Positions 48,595 to 56,790 of a stretch of 64,000 nucleotides of DNA are shown here, one piece after another; position 1 is the stretch's first letter; each line of letters begins with the position of its first letter. This stretch comes from Paulinella micropora. Its lineage: Eukaryota > Cercozoa > Imbricatea > Euglyphida > Paulinellidae. A program made the position numbers and the translations under genes. Location: the NCBI GenBank assembly GCA_019918135.1, contig WBZZ01006832.1, positions 29,391 to 93,390 of the forward strand, given 5' to 3'. The notes beneath the pieces were generated by a model. That model was not told the origin of the DNA, searched no databases, and saw nothing but the letters and a program-made list of their open reading frames with translations.

Positions 48595-50730
48595 ATGGAC
48601 CTGCTGCACGAGGACTCACTGGAAGGCTTCCAGTACCGGAAAGATGTCGTGACCAGGCTGCTGCTGGAAAACTACGACAACGGCACGCACCGCAACGACA
48701 AGATCTGGGCCGACCTGCTCGTGCTGGCCTGCCACAACCGGACGCTCCCACCGGAGCAGCTCGCCGCGCTGGCGCTAGAAGTGCGCACTAGCACGGTAGC
48801 AGATTTCGCGCTGGCCTCTGTCGTCCGCATCCTGCACTGCCAGCCCGCGCTGAATGCCAGCGTGCTCACCGGAGCACTGCTTTCGCTACCGGGTTTATGG
48901 TTGACAGCCGGGGACACACGCTCGGTGTTCTGGTCAGAAAACCACATCCTGTTATGGGCCTCGGCGGCCCCGGTGCTGTGCAGGCTGGGCTGGGCGCCCC
49001 CGCGCTGTCCCGCGGGCTGGCAAGCACGCACGTTTGCCTACCTGCGCGAAAAGCAAGCGGTCGGGTTTTATGAATTTGCTTCCGGGGTGTACCTGCCGTG
49101 GACCTTGGTCGGGCTGTTGAACTTGTACGACCTGGCGGACGACGCCGAGATTAGAGTGCTCGCAGCGGCCGTTGCTCAGGAGCTGGTGCGGCAGCTGCGC
49201 CAGTACAGCAGTGAGCTGGGCCTGTGGGCGGTGCCGCAGATGCGGTACCAGGGGCGGCACGACGCGCTGACGTGGAACCTCGTGCTGCTCAGCGGGCCGC
49301 GGCGCGACCTGTTCGGCTACTTTGCCGGGGTGTGGGATGGCAGCGCGCGCGACTTCAGCTTGTACAAGAGCACGGCGTTCGTGCTGCTGGTCACGGACCT
49401 AGATCTGTTTGGCGGCGTGGCGGGCGGCCCGCGCCTACCCGCGCTGTACGAGAGGTTTACGATTGGTCGGCCGGCGGCAGAGCAGCGGCAAGCGCTGGCT
49501 ACCTTTGCCGCTGGCGCAATAGACGAGTGGGACCTGACGGCGCTGGGTTGGAGCATGGGCGCGTACGTGGGGCCCGGGACCAGCGAGCACACCTTCCGGC
49601 TGCTGCGGCACTGGCGGCTGTGGGACAACCACCAGTTTGCTTGGGCCAAGTTCTGGCGGCCTTGGTCTGCACACATGATAACCAACGGTGCGGGCTGGCT
49701 GCTGCGGGAGGTGACGGGTTCATCGCTGCTGCACGCAAAGGCCGTGCTGTGGCGCCACGGCAACGCGTCCCTAGGTTCTTTCCAGCACTACCACCCCGGC
49801 TTCCGCGGCTGGCAGCAGCGGCCGCTGTCGGGAGCCGTCGGCCGCACCGAGCTCTGGCTCGCGAGCGGCAGGCTACAAGGGCACGGGTCCGAACGCGTGC
49901 TGTTGACGCAGCACGTGTCCGGCTCAGACCACCTGCCCTTTGTCGTCCAGAGCCAGCACGTGGCACTAGTGGCCTTCAGGCGCAGCGCTGATGTGGCCCT
50001 GGCCCGGGGTCTCAGCCGCACGGGGGTGCGGCTCGTGGTTGAGACCGCGCCGAATGCGGCGGCAACGAATCTGCTGCGAAGCAGCGTGCACGACGCAACG
50101 GGCCGCCGCTGGTTCCTGTTCCACGAGCCCGAGACAGCCGCGTACGCCGCCGTCTTTACGCCGTGCGGCAGCGAGCTCTGCGCCGGCTCGGGCCGCAAAC
50201 ATTTGCAGGTCTGGGCGCTGGCTTTGGGAAATCGACACCTCCACGCCAGCTTCGAGAATTTCTCCCAGGCCATAGCCCGCAGCCACGTCCATTGGCATCA
50301 CAGCGGCCGAACCTTGGTAGCTAGTGCTCAGGTGGACGGACAGTCGCCGGAGGTGCGCTGGCAGGCCCAGGACGGCCCGATCCTTAAAACCACCATTGTC
50401 TTTAGCGTTTATTTAGCCTTCTTGCTCGTGGCCTGCGTGCTCTTGTGCTGGTGCCGCGGCGTCTTATACGAGATCCAGCCCTCCAGATTTTGCGCGCTGT
50501 GCGATCGGGGGCAGCTCTACAGCCCGATCGGCGCCCCACCGGTGCGCACAGTGTGTTGCAAGAAATGTCGCCAACGCTGTCGCCGCTGTCTGCTGCATCG
50601 CACGGCGCGGGGTTTGCTGGTCTTAATAGTGTGCTTTAAGATCGCGTGGGCGCTAATATTCTTGATGCTCTTGCTGATGTTTTTCTGTTGGCTGATTTCC
50701 CTCGACCACGCAAATGACCCGGGGCTGTGA
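48595..50730 (+). CDS. Large toroid-like polysaccharide-active protein with C-terminal TM hairpin, 711 aa
   Basis: ATG 48595 (MDLLHEDSLEGF); uninterrupted. The first 350 residues are helical pairs with RSVFWSENHILLWASAAPVL (a SENH block seen in alpha/alpha-toroid proteins acting on polysaccharides) and FYEFASGVYLPWTLVGLLNLYDL. The 350-620 part is beta-rich, with HHSGRTLVAS near the end, like the C-terminal sandwich of polysaccharide lyases. The tail has TM1 TIVFSVYLAFLLVACVLLCW, a Cys-rich loop (CALCDRG ... CCKKCRQRCRRC, perhaps a zinc knot) and TM2 VLIVCFKIAWALIFLMLLLM. NxS/T sequons are frequent. It is divergent from the GH105-like gene, as expected for a lyase/hydrolase pair. Enzyme class is inferred from fold-like features only. 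Confidence 0.55.
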   Translation: MDLLHEDSLEGFQYRKDVVTRLLLENYDNGTHRNDKIWADLLVLACHNRTLPPEQLAALALEVRTSTVADFALASVVRILHCQPALNASVLTGALLSLPGLWLTAGDTRSVFWSENHILLWASAAPVLCRLGWAPPRCPAGWQARTFAYLREKQAVGFYEFASGVYLPWTLVGLLNLYDLADDAEIRVLAAAVAQELVRQLRQYSSELGLWAVPQMRYQGRHDALTWNLVLLSGPRRDLFGYFAGVWDGSARDFSLYKSTAFVLLVTDLDLFGGVAGGPRLPALYERFTIGRPAAEQRQALATFAAGAIDEWDLTALGWSMGAYVGPGTSEHTFRLLRHWRLWDNHQFAWAKFWRPWSAHMITNGAGWLLREVTGSSLLHAKAVLWRHGNASLGSFQHYHPGFRGWQQRPLSGAVGRTELWLASGRLQGHGSERVLLTQHVSGSDHLPFVVQSQHVALVAFRRSADVALARGLSRTGVRLVVETAPNAAATNLLRSSVHDATGRRWFLFHEPETAAYAAVFTPCGSELCAGSGRKHLQVWALALGNRHLHASFENFSQAIARSHVHWHHSGRTLVASAQVDGQSPEVRWQAQDGPILKTTIVFSVYLAFLLVACVLLCWCRGVLYEIQPSRFCALCDRGQLYSPIGAPPVRTVCCKKCRQRCRRCLLHRTARGLLVLIVCFKIAWALIFLMLLLMFFCWLISLDHANDPGL

Positions 50731-50769
50731 CTTGCAAAAAAAAAGCGTGCAAAGTGCCAAAAGTTTATT

Positions 50770-51790
50770 AAAGGTTTGACCGTGCCGCAAAACTGCGGCA
50801 GGAGTGGCGTTTACCGCAAAATCAGGCATTTTTTGAATTTGGCGCGAAATTCACCGGATTATGAAACCAATGAATTTTTTTTTTTTTTTTGCAAAGGACA
50901 TTTCGGCACTGGAAATTTAGCCAGAGAAAAATTTTCGGGAAACGAGGTCGGCGGGGAAAAAATTAAAAGGTGCAAAAAAAATTCCCCGCCCGCCCTCGGC
51001 TCCCGAAAATTTTTCTGTTGCTAAACATTTATTGCCGAAATGTCCTTCATCAAAAAAAATTTTTATTGCATTGCCGCAATTTGCGGTCGATCTGGAGTGT
51101 CCACAAATTGCGGCGTTTTTCACAGGTGTCGCGAAATTCACCTCATTATGAAACCAATGAAAAAAAACTTTTTTTTGCAAAGGACATTTCGGCACTGGAA
51201 ATTTAGCCAGAGAAAATTTTTCGGGAAACGAGGTCGGGCGGGGAAAAAATTAAAAGGTGCAAAAAAATTCCCCGCCCGCCCTCGGCTCCCGAAAATTTTT
51301 CTGTTGCTAAACATTTATTGCCGAAATGTCCTTCATCAAAAAAAATTTTATTGCGTTGCCGCAATTTGCAATCGATCTGAAGTGTCCACAAATTGCGGCG
51401 TTTTTCACAGGTGTCGCGAAATTCACCACAAAATCGAAACCAATGAAAAAAAACTTTTTTTTGCAAAGGACATTTCGGCACTGGAAATTTAGCTAGAGAA
51501 AATTTTTCGGGAAACGAGGTCGGGCGGGGAAAAAATTAAAGGTGCAAAAAAATTCCCCGCCCGCCCTCGTCTCCCGAAAATTTTTATGTAGCTAAACATT
51601 TATTGCCGAAATGTCCTTCGCGAAAAAAATTCTTTTTTTGTGTGCCGCAAATGTCGGAGAAAATCCGTTACCCGTAACTTCCGGCGCACTTGTCGCGAAA
51701 TTCGCCGGCATTCCGGGGGGATCTTGTAAGAAAAACGCCATTTTCACGCTGATCCCCCAAATTTTTTTCTTTAATTTTTTTTAGCACTTT
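50770..51790. repeat. Palindromic tandem array 3 (about 3 units)
   Basis: Very similar to array 2. ATTGCCGAAATGTCCTTC recurs near 51030, 51319 and 51602, with hairpin stems GGTCGGGCGGGGAAAA / TTCCCCGCCCGCCCTCG and loop AAAGGTGC. The left edge (50781-50870) is a diverged unit. The right edge ends TTTTCACGCTGATCCCCCAAA (51743-51763), matching the end of the solo element at 53.1 kb. It starts 40 nt after the stop of the 711-aa gene. Confidence 0.9.
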
Positions 51791-52029
51791 CAGGTGAATC
51801 TAAGCTTTTTGGCCGAGGGTGGTGTGGCGGGGGTGTTGGGAGGGGGAGGGGGAGGGGTGACCTTTTTTTTACACACAGAGTGACGACCGGGGGGAGGGGG
51901 CCGTTCTGTGACGGCCACAGAACGGCCCCCCCCCTTGGGTCGCGCAGTAGTGCTCCCTTCGTTTTTTTTTCTGTCTGCCAGTGCTCGATCATTTTCTTTG
52001 GGATCTGCTTAAATAGCCAGACTTGTCTG

Positions 52030-52854
52030 ATGTTGCTCTTGACGACCGGCGTCCTGCTGCTACTGGTTCGTTTCTCACGGGGTGCTTGCAACTGCTACGG
52101 ATGCACAAGTGCTCAGACGGTGAGCACCTCTTACTGGCTCCCCGCACCCAGCGCGTGCTCTGATCCGAGCGAAGCCTTGGTCGTGAGCGAGCTGCGCATT
52201 GCTTCGACGGACGGTTCTACTTTCGACGTGACCGGCTGGACGAATTCGAGCCAGTCGTACTATTACGTGTCTCTGCAGGACAGCGACGTGACGGGCTTCA
52301 ACACCGTGGTGGACACGGACGTCAGCATTACCGCCGACATGCGCCTGCAGGTTACGTGCAAAAATCAGGTGCTTAGTTGTCCCCTGGCCTATGACGTCCA
52401 GTACGCCTGCCGCAAACTCAACGCCTGCCCCTGCCCCGCGTGCAAACACAACACTTCCGTGGCCGCGGGCAGTGCTGACCAACTCGACCCCCAACTCAAG
52501 TGCACCAACTGCGTTTATTTGGAGAAACTGCAGGTCCGGTCGCTGAATGCCGGCACCGTCTCTCCGGACCTGTTCACTGTGCGAGTGCGTACCGACCCCG
52601 CGGCGACAACGTACTTGATAGGGCCATCCTCTCTCGTGCCCAGTTCGTGCTTTACTTATAGCCGAACCGACGAGTACATCGACAGCGAAAACATCTATGT
52701 GTTTTTCCAGTGCGAGAACACGGAGCGTCCTTGCTTGTTGGAGTACGTGGGCGAGGCGCGCTGCCGCGAGCCCCCGCCCGCACAAAGCAGCGCGGCCAGC
52801 CACGGGCCGGCGGCAGTGGCGATGGTCTTGACCGGCCTGGCCCTGCTAACGTAA
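52030..52854 (+). CDS. Secreted Cys-rich protein, possibly GPI-anchored, 274 aa
   Basis: ATG 52030. Signal peptide MLLLTTGVLLLLVRFSRGA; the mature part begins CNCYGCTSAQ. Two beta-rich domains with similar blocks (LVVSELRIASTDGSTFDVTGW and KCTNCVYLEKLQVRSLNAGT) suggest an internal duplication. About 18 Cys, including NACPCPAC, point to extracellular disulfides. The C-terminal AAVAMVLTGLALLT after a Ser/Ala-rich stretch (AQSSAASHGP) fits a GPI-anchor signal. Several NxS/T sequons. Probable surface glycoprotein; no named family recognised. Confidence 0.65.
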   Translation: MLLLTTGVLLLLVRFSRGACNCYGCTSAQTVSTSYWLPAPSACSDPSEALVVSELRIASTDGSTFDVTGWTNSSQSYYYVSLQDSDVTGFNTVVDTDVSITADMRLQVTCKNQVLSCPLAYDVQYACRKLNACPCPACKHNTSVAAGSADQLDPQLKCTNCVYLEKLQVRSLNAGTVSPDLFTVRVRTDPAATTYLIGPSSLVPSSCFTYSRTDEYIDSENIYVFFQCENTERPCLLEYVGEARCREPPPAQSSAASHGPAAVAMVLTGLALLT

Positions 52855-53009
52855 AGAAAGGACAAAACAAACAAGAAGAAAAAAGAGGTCGAGCGACGTT
52901 GGGCCAGCCTGAAATCTGGCGCGGCCTTTTAAGAGTTGTTTTTTTAATTAAAAAGAAAGTCAGGTCTTTGCTGTTGGAAGTCGGCCGCCGGGATCTGCTT
53001 CCCTCCAAA

Positions 53010-53146
53010 AAAACGCAATACCGGGATCAGGGGATAATTGCGGTCTATCTGAAAGTGTCCGTAGTTATCGGCGGATTTCGTGCGAAATCCGCAGGGCCGG
53101 GCAATGTCAGAAAAAAAAGGCCAATTTCACGCTGATCCCCACAAAA
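53010..53146. repeat. Solo element with terminal inverted repeat related to the arrays
   Basis: Begins ACCGGGATCAGGGGATAATT and ends TTCACGCTGATCCCC; the ends form an inverted repeat GGGATCAG(G/C)G. Inside are ATTGCGGTCTATCTG, AAGTGTCCGTAGTTATCGGC and TTTCGTGCGAAATCC, corresponding to the spacer of arrays 2/3 and their edge units. It looks like the basic unit without the GC-rich hairpin. Confidence 0.65.
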
Positions 53147-53178
53147 AAATTTTATTTTAATTTTTTTACCACTTGCAG

Positions 53179-54270
53179 CTAAGCTTTTTTCGCGGAGCGT
53201 GGCGTGCCCCGGGGGCGCCCGCTTTCTCTTTCACGACGCCAGCGCGAGCCGTGGTAGCGTAAGCGATCTTTGGGTGGCCGCCCCTCCTGATCGGAGACCT
53301 TCGCAAACCGGGCCCAGCTTTTGGTGTACTTTTTCAGAAGCGCTTCTGCCCGGAGGGGCCCGCCCTGTGCCGACTGCAGCTGGGCTGCGATGGCTTCTGC
53401 GTCCGCCACCAGCGTTGTTTCATACAAGCGCCCGGCACTGAGGCGCGAGCCGGCCGCGCCGGCCGCGGCGACCAGCGAGGCCAGCACCAGGCGGGAGGCC
53501 CGGTGCTGCCAGAACCGGGGCGTCAGTACTAGCCCGAGCAACACGCGCAGGGCCAGCAGCTTGCCCTCTTCGGTGAGCTGTTGGCACTCGGGCGACGACG
53601 CCCGGTCGATCAGCATACCTGCGGCGTTGGGCGTGTCCAGCATGTGCCAGCACACGTTAATCACTGCTCCTTCCATTTGCTTGATTTCTGCCACCGTGAA
53701 AAGGCCGTCGTCCATGACAGACAGCACAATTCGCGTGCTGTTGAAGTTCTCGACCTCTTCGTATTTCAGAGCTACCCAAAAACAAACTACGGCTACGAGC
53801 TGGAAGTTTTCTGCGTTGAAGTGAAATGTTGGTCTCTGGGTAAAGTAGCACAAAATCTCTGCGGCCCGGACTAAACTCTCGGGCCGAGTGCCAAAGTCAT
53901 CACTGACTTCCAGCAACCACTCCATGACGATTTCATAGTTCCGAAATCTGTACGGCACGTTTGTCAACCGGGTCTTCCACTCCTGCATGGATTGTTCACG
54001 TTGCAGGGCCAACGCCCATTCCGTGGGGATCTCGTACTCGTCCGGTGTCGTCGCCAGCTCCCAGCCGGCGCCCACTTCCCCGGTCGCGGGGAACAGGGCT
54101 TGCCGGTCCAACGTATCACGCAGGCCCTGCGCGGCCCGTTCCTCGTACAGTCGTTGGAGCAGGGGGTCTTCTACCCTGTGCTTTTTGGCCCGCGGCGGCC
54201 CGGACGGGCAAGTGCAGGGCCCCTGATGAGAGTTGTTGTGCGGTTGGCAACAGGACAGGCACCGTGACAT
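53179..54270 (-). CDS. Viral cyclin, 363 aa
   Basis: ATG 54270; uninterrupted. A Cys/His-rich start (CLSCCQPHNNSHQGPCTC) is followed by a basic PPRAKKHRV. A cyclin box occupies about residues 105-215: YRFRNYEIVMEWLLEVSDDFG, then LVRAAEILCYFTQR, then FQLVAVVCFWVALKYEE, TVAEIKQMEGAVINVCWHML. The order R-x-x-x-V-x-W-x-x-E-V ... L-x-A-x-x-x-L-x-x-Y-F ... K-Y-E-E is canonical; the K-Y-E-E block forms the CDK contact in cellular cyclins. The C-terminal fold is more diverged, with a basic tail. It would redirect a host CDK to favour replication. No kinase partner of CDK type is seen in the window. Confidence 0.75.
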   Translation of the reverse strand: MSRCLSCCQPHNNSHQGPCTCPSGPPRAKKHRVEDPLLQRLYEERAAQGLRDTLDRQALFPATGEVGAGWELATTPDEYEIPTEWALALQREQSMQEWKTRLTNVPYRFRNYEIVMEWLLEVSDDFGTRPESLVRAAEILCYFTQRPTFHFNAENFQLVAVVCFWVALKYEEVENFNSTRIVLSVMDDGLFTVAEIKQMEGAVINVCWHMLDTPNAAGMLIDRASSPECQQLTEEGKLLALRVLLGLVLTPRFWQHRASRLVLASLVAAAGAAGSRLSAGRLYETTLVADAEAIAAQLQSAQGGPLRAEALLKKYTKSWARFAKVSDQEGRPPKDRLRYHGSRWRRERESGRPRGTPRSAKKA

Positions 54271-54700
54271 CGCCGTGTCGGTGGCGCGGACGGCTTCTGT
54301 TCAGTAGCTCACCTCCATAGACATCATGCCATCGCCACTGGAATTTTTTGGCTCGTTTGTCAAGGAGAAAAACAGCCACAACTACCACCACCACCAAGGG
54401 CGACCAAAGGAAAGAGAGAGAGAGGGGGGGGCCGCGGCTGACCAGAATTGCGTGCCGGCCGGAGCGGCCGCATCTGCCGCGAAGTTCACGGTCCAACCCC
54501 GAAAAAACACCGCTAAAAAAGAGCGAGCGCCGGCGGGCGGGGGGGGGGGGGGTGTTTTTGTCCTCTGATGTAGAGTATGGGGCAAACGAGAGTAGGCCCC
54601 GCAAATGAAAGGGGGGGGGGCCACCCTCGTTGGATTTCTTTTGGTAATCCTCCGTCCCCCTCCAGTGTTTTTTATCCTCCGCAACAACAACAAAAAGAAG

Positions 54701-55740
54701 ATGCAGCGCCCTGCGCAGACAATGTCGGACGACGACGACAACGACGACGAGGTCTTTCTTTTGCTCTGTTCTTTGTCTTTGTTGTGGTCCAAAGCGGGGA
54801 CCTGCGTTTTCAGGTGGCCAAACAGGCGGAGATCAAGTGCTTGCTACCGTCCGCCCGCCCGCCCCGCGACGCCAGTCGGCTGAGCCCCTTTGTAGTTTAT
54901 GCCACGACGGTCTTGGCAGCCATGGTGCTGCTGGCCGCCCTGCACACGTCGCTCACCAGTTACCAGATCTCCAGGCTGTCGTCCAGCAACGAAGCGCTGG
55001 GCGTCCGCGCCAGGCTGCTGGCCAGCGACTTTCTACAGTCGGAGGTCGCGGTCGTCACGCTGCACGCCGGCTGGAGCGGCTACGACTGGGCCGACTGTTC
55101 CTTCAGCCGGCCGAAGCGAGACTACTGCCGCCGGCACGGCTACCTGCTGCTCGACGAGCGCCACTACGCGCCGGAGGACGCCCTGCCGCTCCACTGGTGG
55201 ATGTACCCGCAGGCGGCGCGCTTCCGCAAGCTGCAGTACCTGGAGCAGCTGCTCCGCGCGCGTCTGCCCGCCCCCAAGTACTTCTTCTGGCTCGACGGCG
55301 ACGCGTTGTTTGTGGACCAGAACCGCAGCTTACAAGTACAGCTGCGAATTGTGCGACAAACCCTCGCAGCTAACGCCACCGAAGACCCGGTGTTCGTGCT
55401 CGTGGAGTCGCGCAAGCGCTACGGCCTCAACAACGGCGTGTGGCTCGTGCAGAACTCAGTGTTGGCGCACGCCGCCATTCTGGACATGTACAGCAAGCTC
55501 GTGGCTCTCGGCAGCCACGTCGCCGACCAGCTCAGCGTGGCTCGCTACTACCGGGAACACGCGGACTTTGTGCGCGAGTCGACGTGGCTTGTGCCCGAAG
55601 AAAACGCGTCTTTGCTGCAGCGGTCGTGGGCGGCAGCGGACGAGCCTGCGGTGTTTATCTTGCATTTGCCCGGCCAGACCATGGAACAGGGTCGCGAAAG
55701 GCTCGCGGCCTTTGGCCTGCTGTGCACGCAGCAGCAGTAA
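54701..55740 (+). CDS. GT34-family glycosyltransferase, type II membrane protein
   Basis: The catalytic part has GT34 features: RPKRDYCRRHGYLLLDE, FRKLQYLEQLL, PKYFFWLDGDALFVDQ (the DxD site, W-x-D-x-D-A) and YGLNNGVWLVQNSVLA. GT34 enzymes (Mnn10/Gma12, xyloglucan xylosyltransferases) add Gal, Man or Xyl in the Golgi. Signal anchor: FVVYATTVLAAMVLLAALHTSL. The preferred start is ATG 54701 in a 17-codon exon (MQRPAQTMSDDDDNDDE), spliced over a 62-nt GT-AG intron (54752-54813) exactly in frame. The alternative is an unspliced start further in. Length with splicing is 325 residues. It is convergent with the next gene (61-nt gap). Confidence 0.75.
54752..54813 (+). other. Candidate 62-nt intron in the GT34 gene
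   Basis: Donor GAG|GTCTTT, pyrimidine-rich body, acceptor GTTTTCAG|GTGG. Removal joins a short acidic first exon to the GT34 frame in phase 0. The donor is not a consensus GTAAGT, so it needs transcript proof. Confidence 0.45.
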
Positions 55741-55801
55741 AAAAAATATTTTTTTAAAAAAATTCTGAAGAAGCGGGGGGTGGAAAGGGACTTTTTAATC
55801 A

Positions 55802-56458
55802 TCAACGCGCCAAAAAAGAAAAAGGGACACAGCGTACGGTAGAGGACCCGGCGGCCAAGGTACAGAATGCTATGAAGGCACCGAAAAAAGTTAGAAAAAA
55901 AACAACAGTCAAACAGGTAAGGCCATCGTTGACCTCTTCGGATACCGGTTTGTTCAAGAGGCAACGCGGTACACAACACAGGATCAGAAAGACTAACGCG
56001 ATTATGCCCGCGGTCTTCGCTGGGTTTGGAAATTGTTGGGCAAAGCCCGTGAGCACCACCTCAGGGTAACACTCGGCGCCCGCCTGGCAGGTGGCAAAGA
56101 TGTCCAGGTTGAATTCGCAGGGCTGGGCGTGGAGGTGGAAATCGAAAAGGGTAGTCTGGCCCGAAGAAGGCGTCAGCCGCAGCGGGGGGCACACCTTTGT
56201 CAAGTTTTTGCCACTGCTGGTACAATGGCAGCTGCACCAGACGTGCGCGGGCTGGTCCGTTTTCAACTGCAGAGTGCCCTTGACCCAAGCCCCCCGGGGC
56301 ACCTCCACGCGCAACAGCCGCTGTGGTGCGTTGGGCTCTGCCAGACTGTTGTCGCGCCTAACCTGGGGAGAAAGGCTCTGACAGCTGTGCGAGTCCAACT
56401 CTCTTACTGCCATCCCCGCCGCCAGGCCCGCCAACAACAGCACCGCCCAAACAGGCAT
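55802..56458 (-). CDS. Signal-ectodomain-two-TM protein, 218 aa
   Basis: ATG 56458. Signal peptide MPVWAVLLLAGLAAGMA, a luminal/extracellular domain of about 120 residues with paired Cys (WCSCHCTSSGK, HAQPCEF, CQAGAECYPE), TM1 TAGIIALVFLILCCVPRCLL and TM2 LTVVFFLTFFGAFIAFCTLA. Same architecture as the proteins at 6.4 and 62.7 kb. The shared upstream element (56514-56577) precedes the start. Function unknown; an envelope protein is plausible. Confidence 0.6.
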   Translation of the reverse strand: MPVWAVLLLAGLAAGMAVRELDSHSCQSLSPQVRRDNSLAEPNAPQRLLRVEVPRGAWVKGTLQLKTDQPAHVWCSCHCTSSGKNLTKVCPPLRLTPSSGQTTLFDFHLHAQPCEFNLDIFATCQAGAECYPEVVLTGFAQQFPNPAKTAGIIALVFLILCCVPRCLLNKPVSEEVNDGLTCLTVVFFLTFFGAFIAFCTLAAGSSTVRCVPFSFLAR

Positions 56459-56513
56459 GTTAGTTTGTCTTTTCTTTTCTTTTGTTTACGTAAATGGAGG
56501 TAAAACATAAATG

Positions 56514-56577
56514 AAACGGTGCTGTAGGCCTTTTTTTGGGGGGCAGGACTGCGCCCTCTGGGAATGGAGAGTGGGGG
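56514..56577. promoter_or_regulatory. Shared upstream element, copy 1
   Basis: GTAGGCCTTTTTTTG, then GGCAGGACTGCGCCCTC(T/C) and GGGAATGGAGAGTGG, nearly identical to 58647-58702. It lies about 60-120 nt upstream of the 218-aa gene start, in the same orientation relative to the gene as copy 2. Confidence 0.65.
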
Positions 56578-56790
56578 GAACGGGAAGGGGGGACGGAAGA
56601 GGACGGGAGCGCCTAGTGATTCCCATTCTCCCACTCTCCTCTCCCTTTACTTTTTTTTTCTCTTCTTCCATTTTTTTTAAAATGTTTTTTTATACAGGGG
56701 GGGGGGCTAGGAGAGCGGCGGCGGAGAAAGCCACAAAAAGTTCTTTGATTTTGTGGTGGTGGGGGGGGAGGGGGGCTCTAAAGTCTTTTT

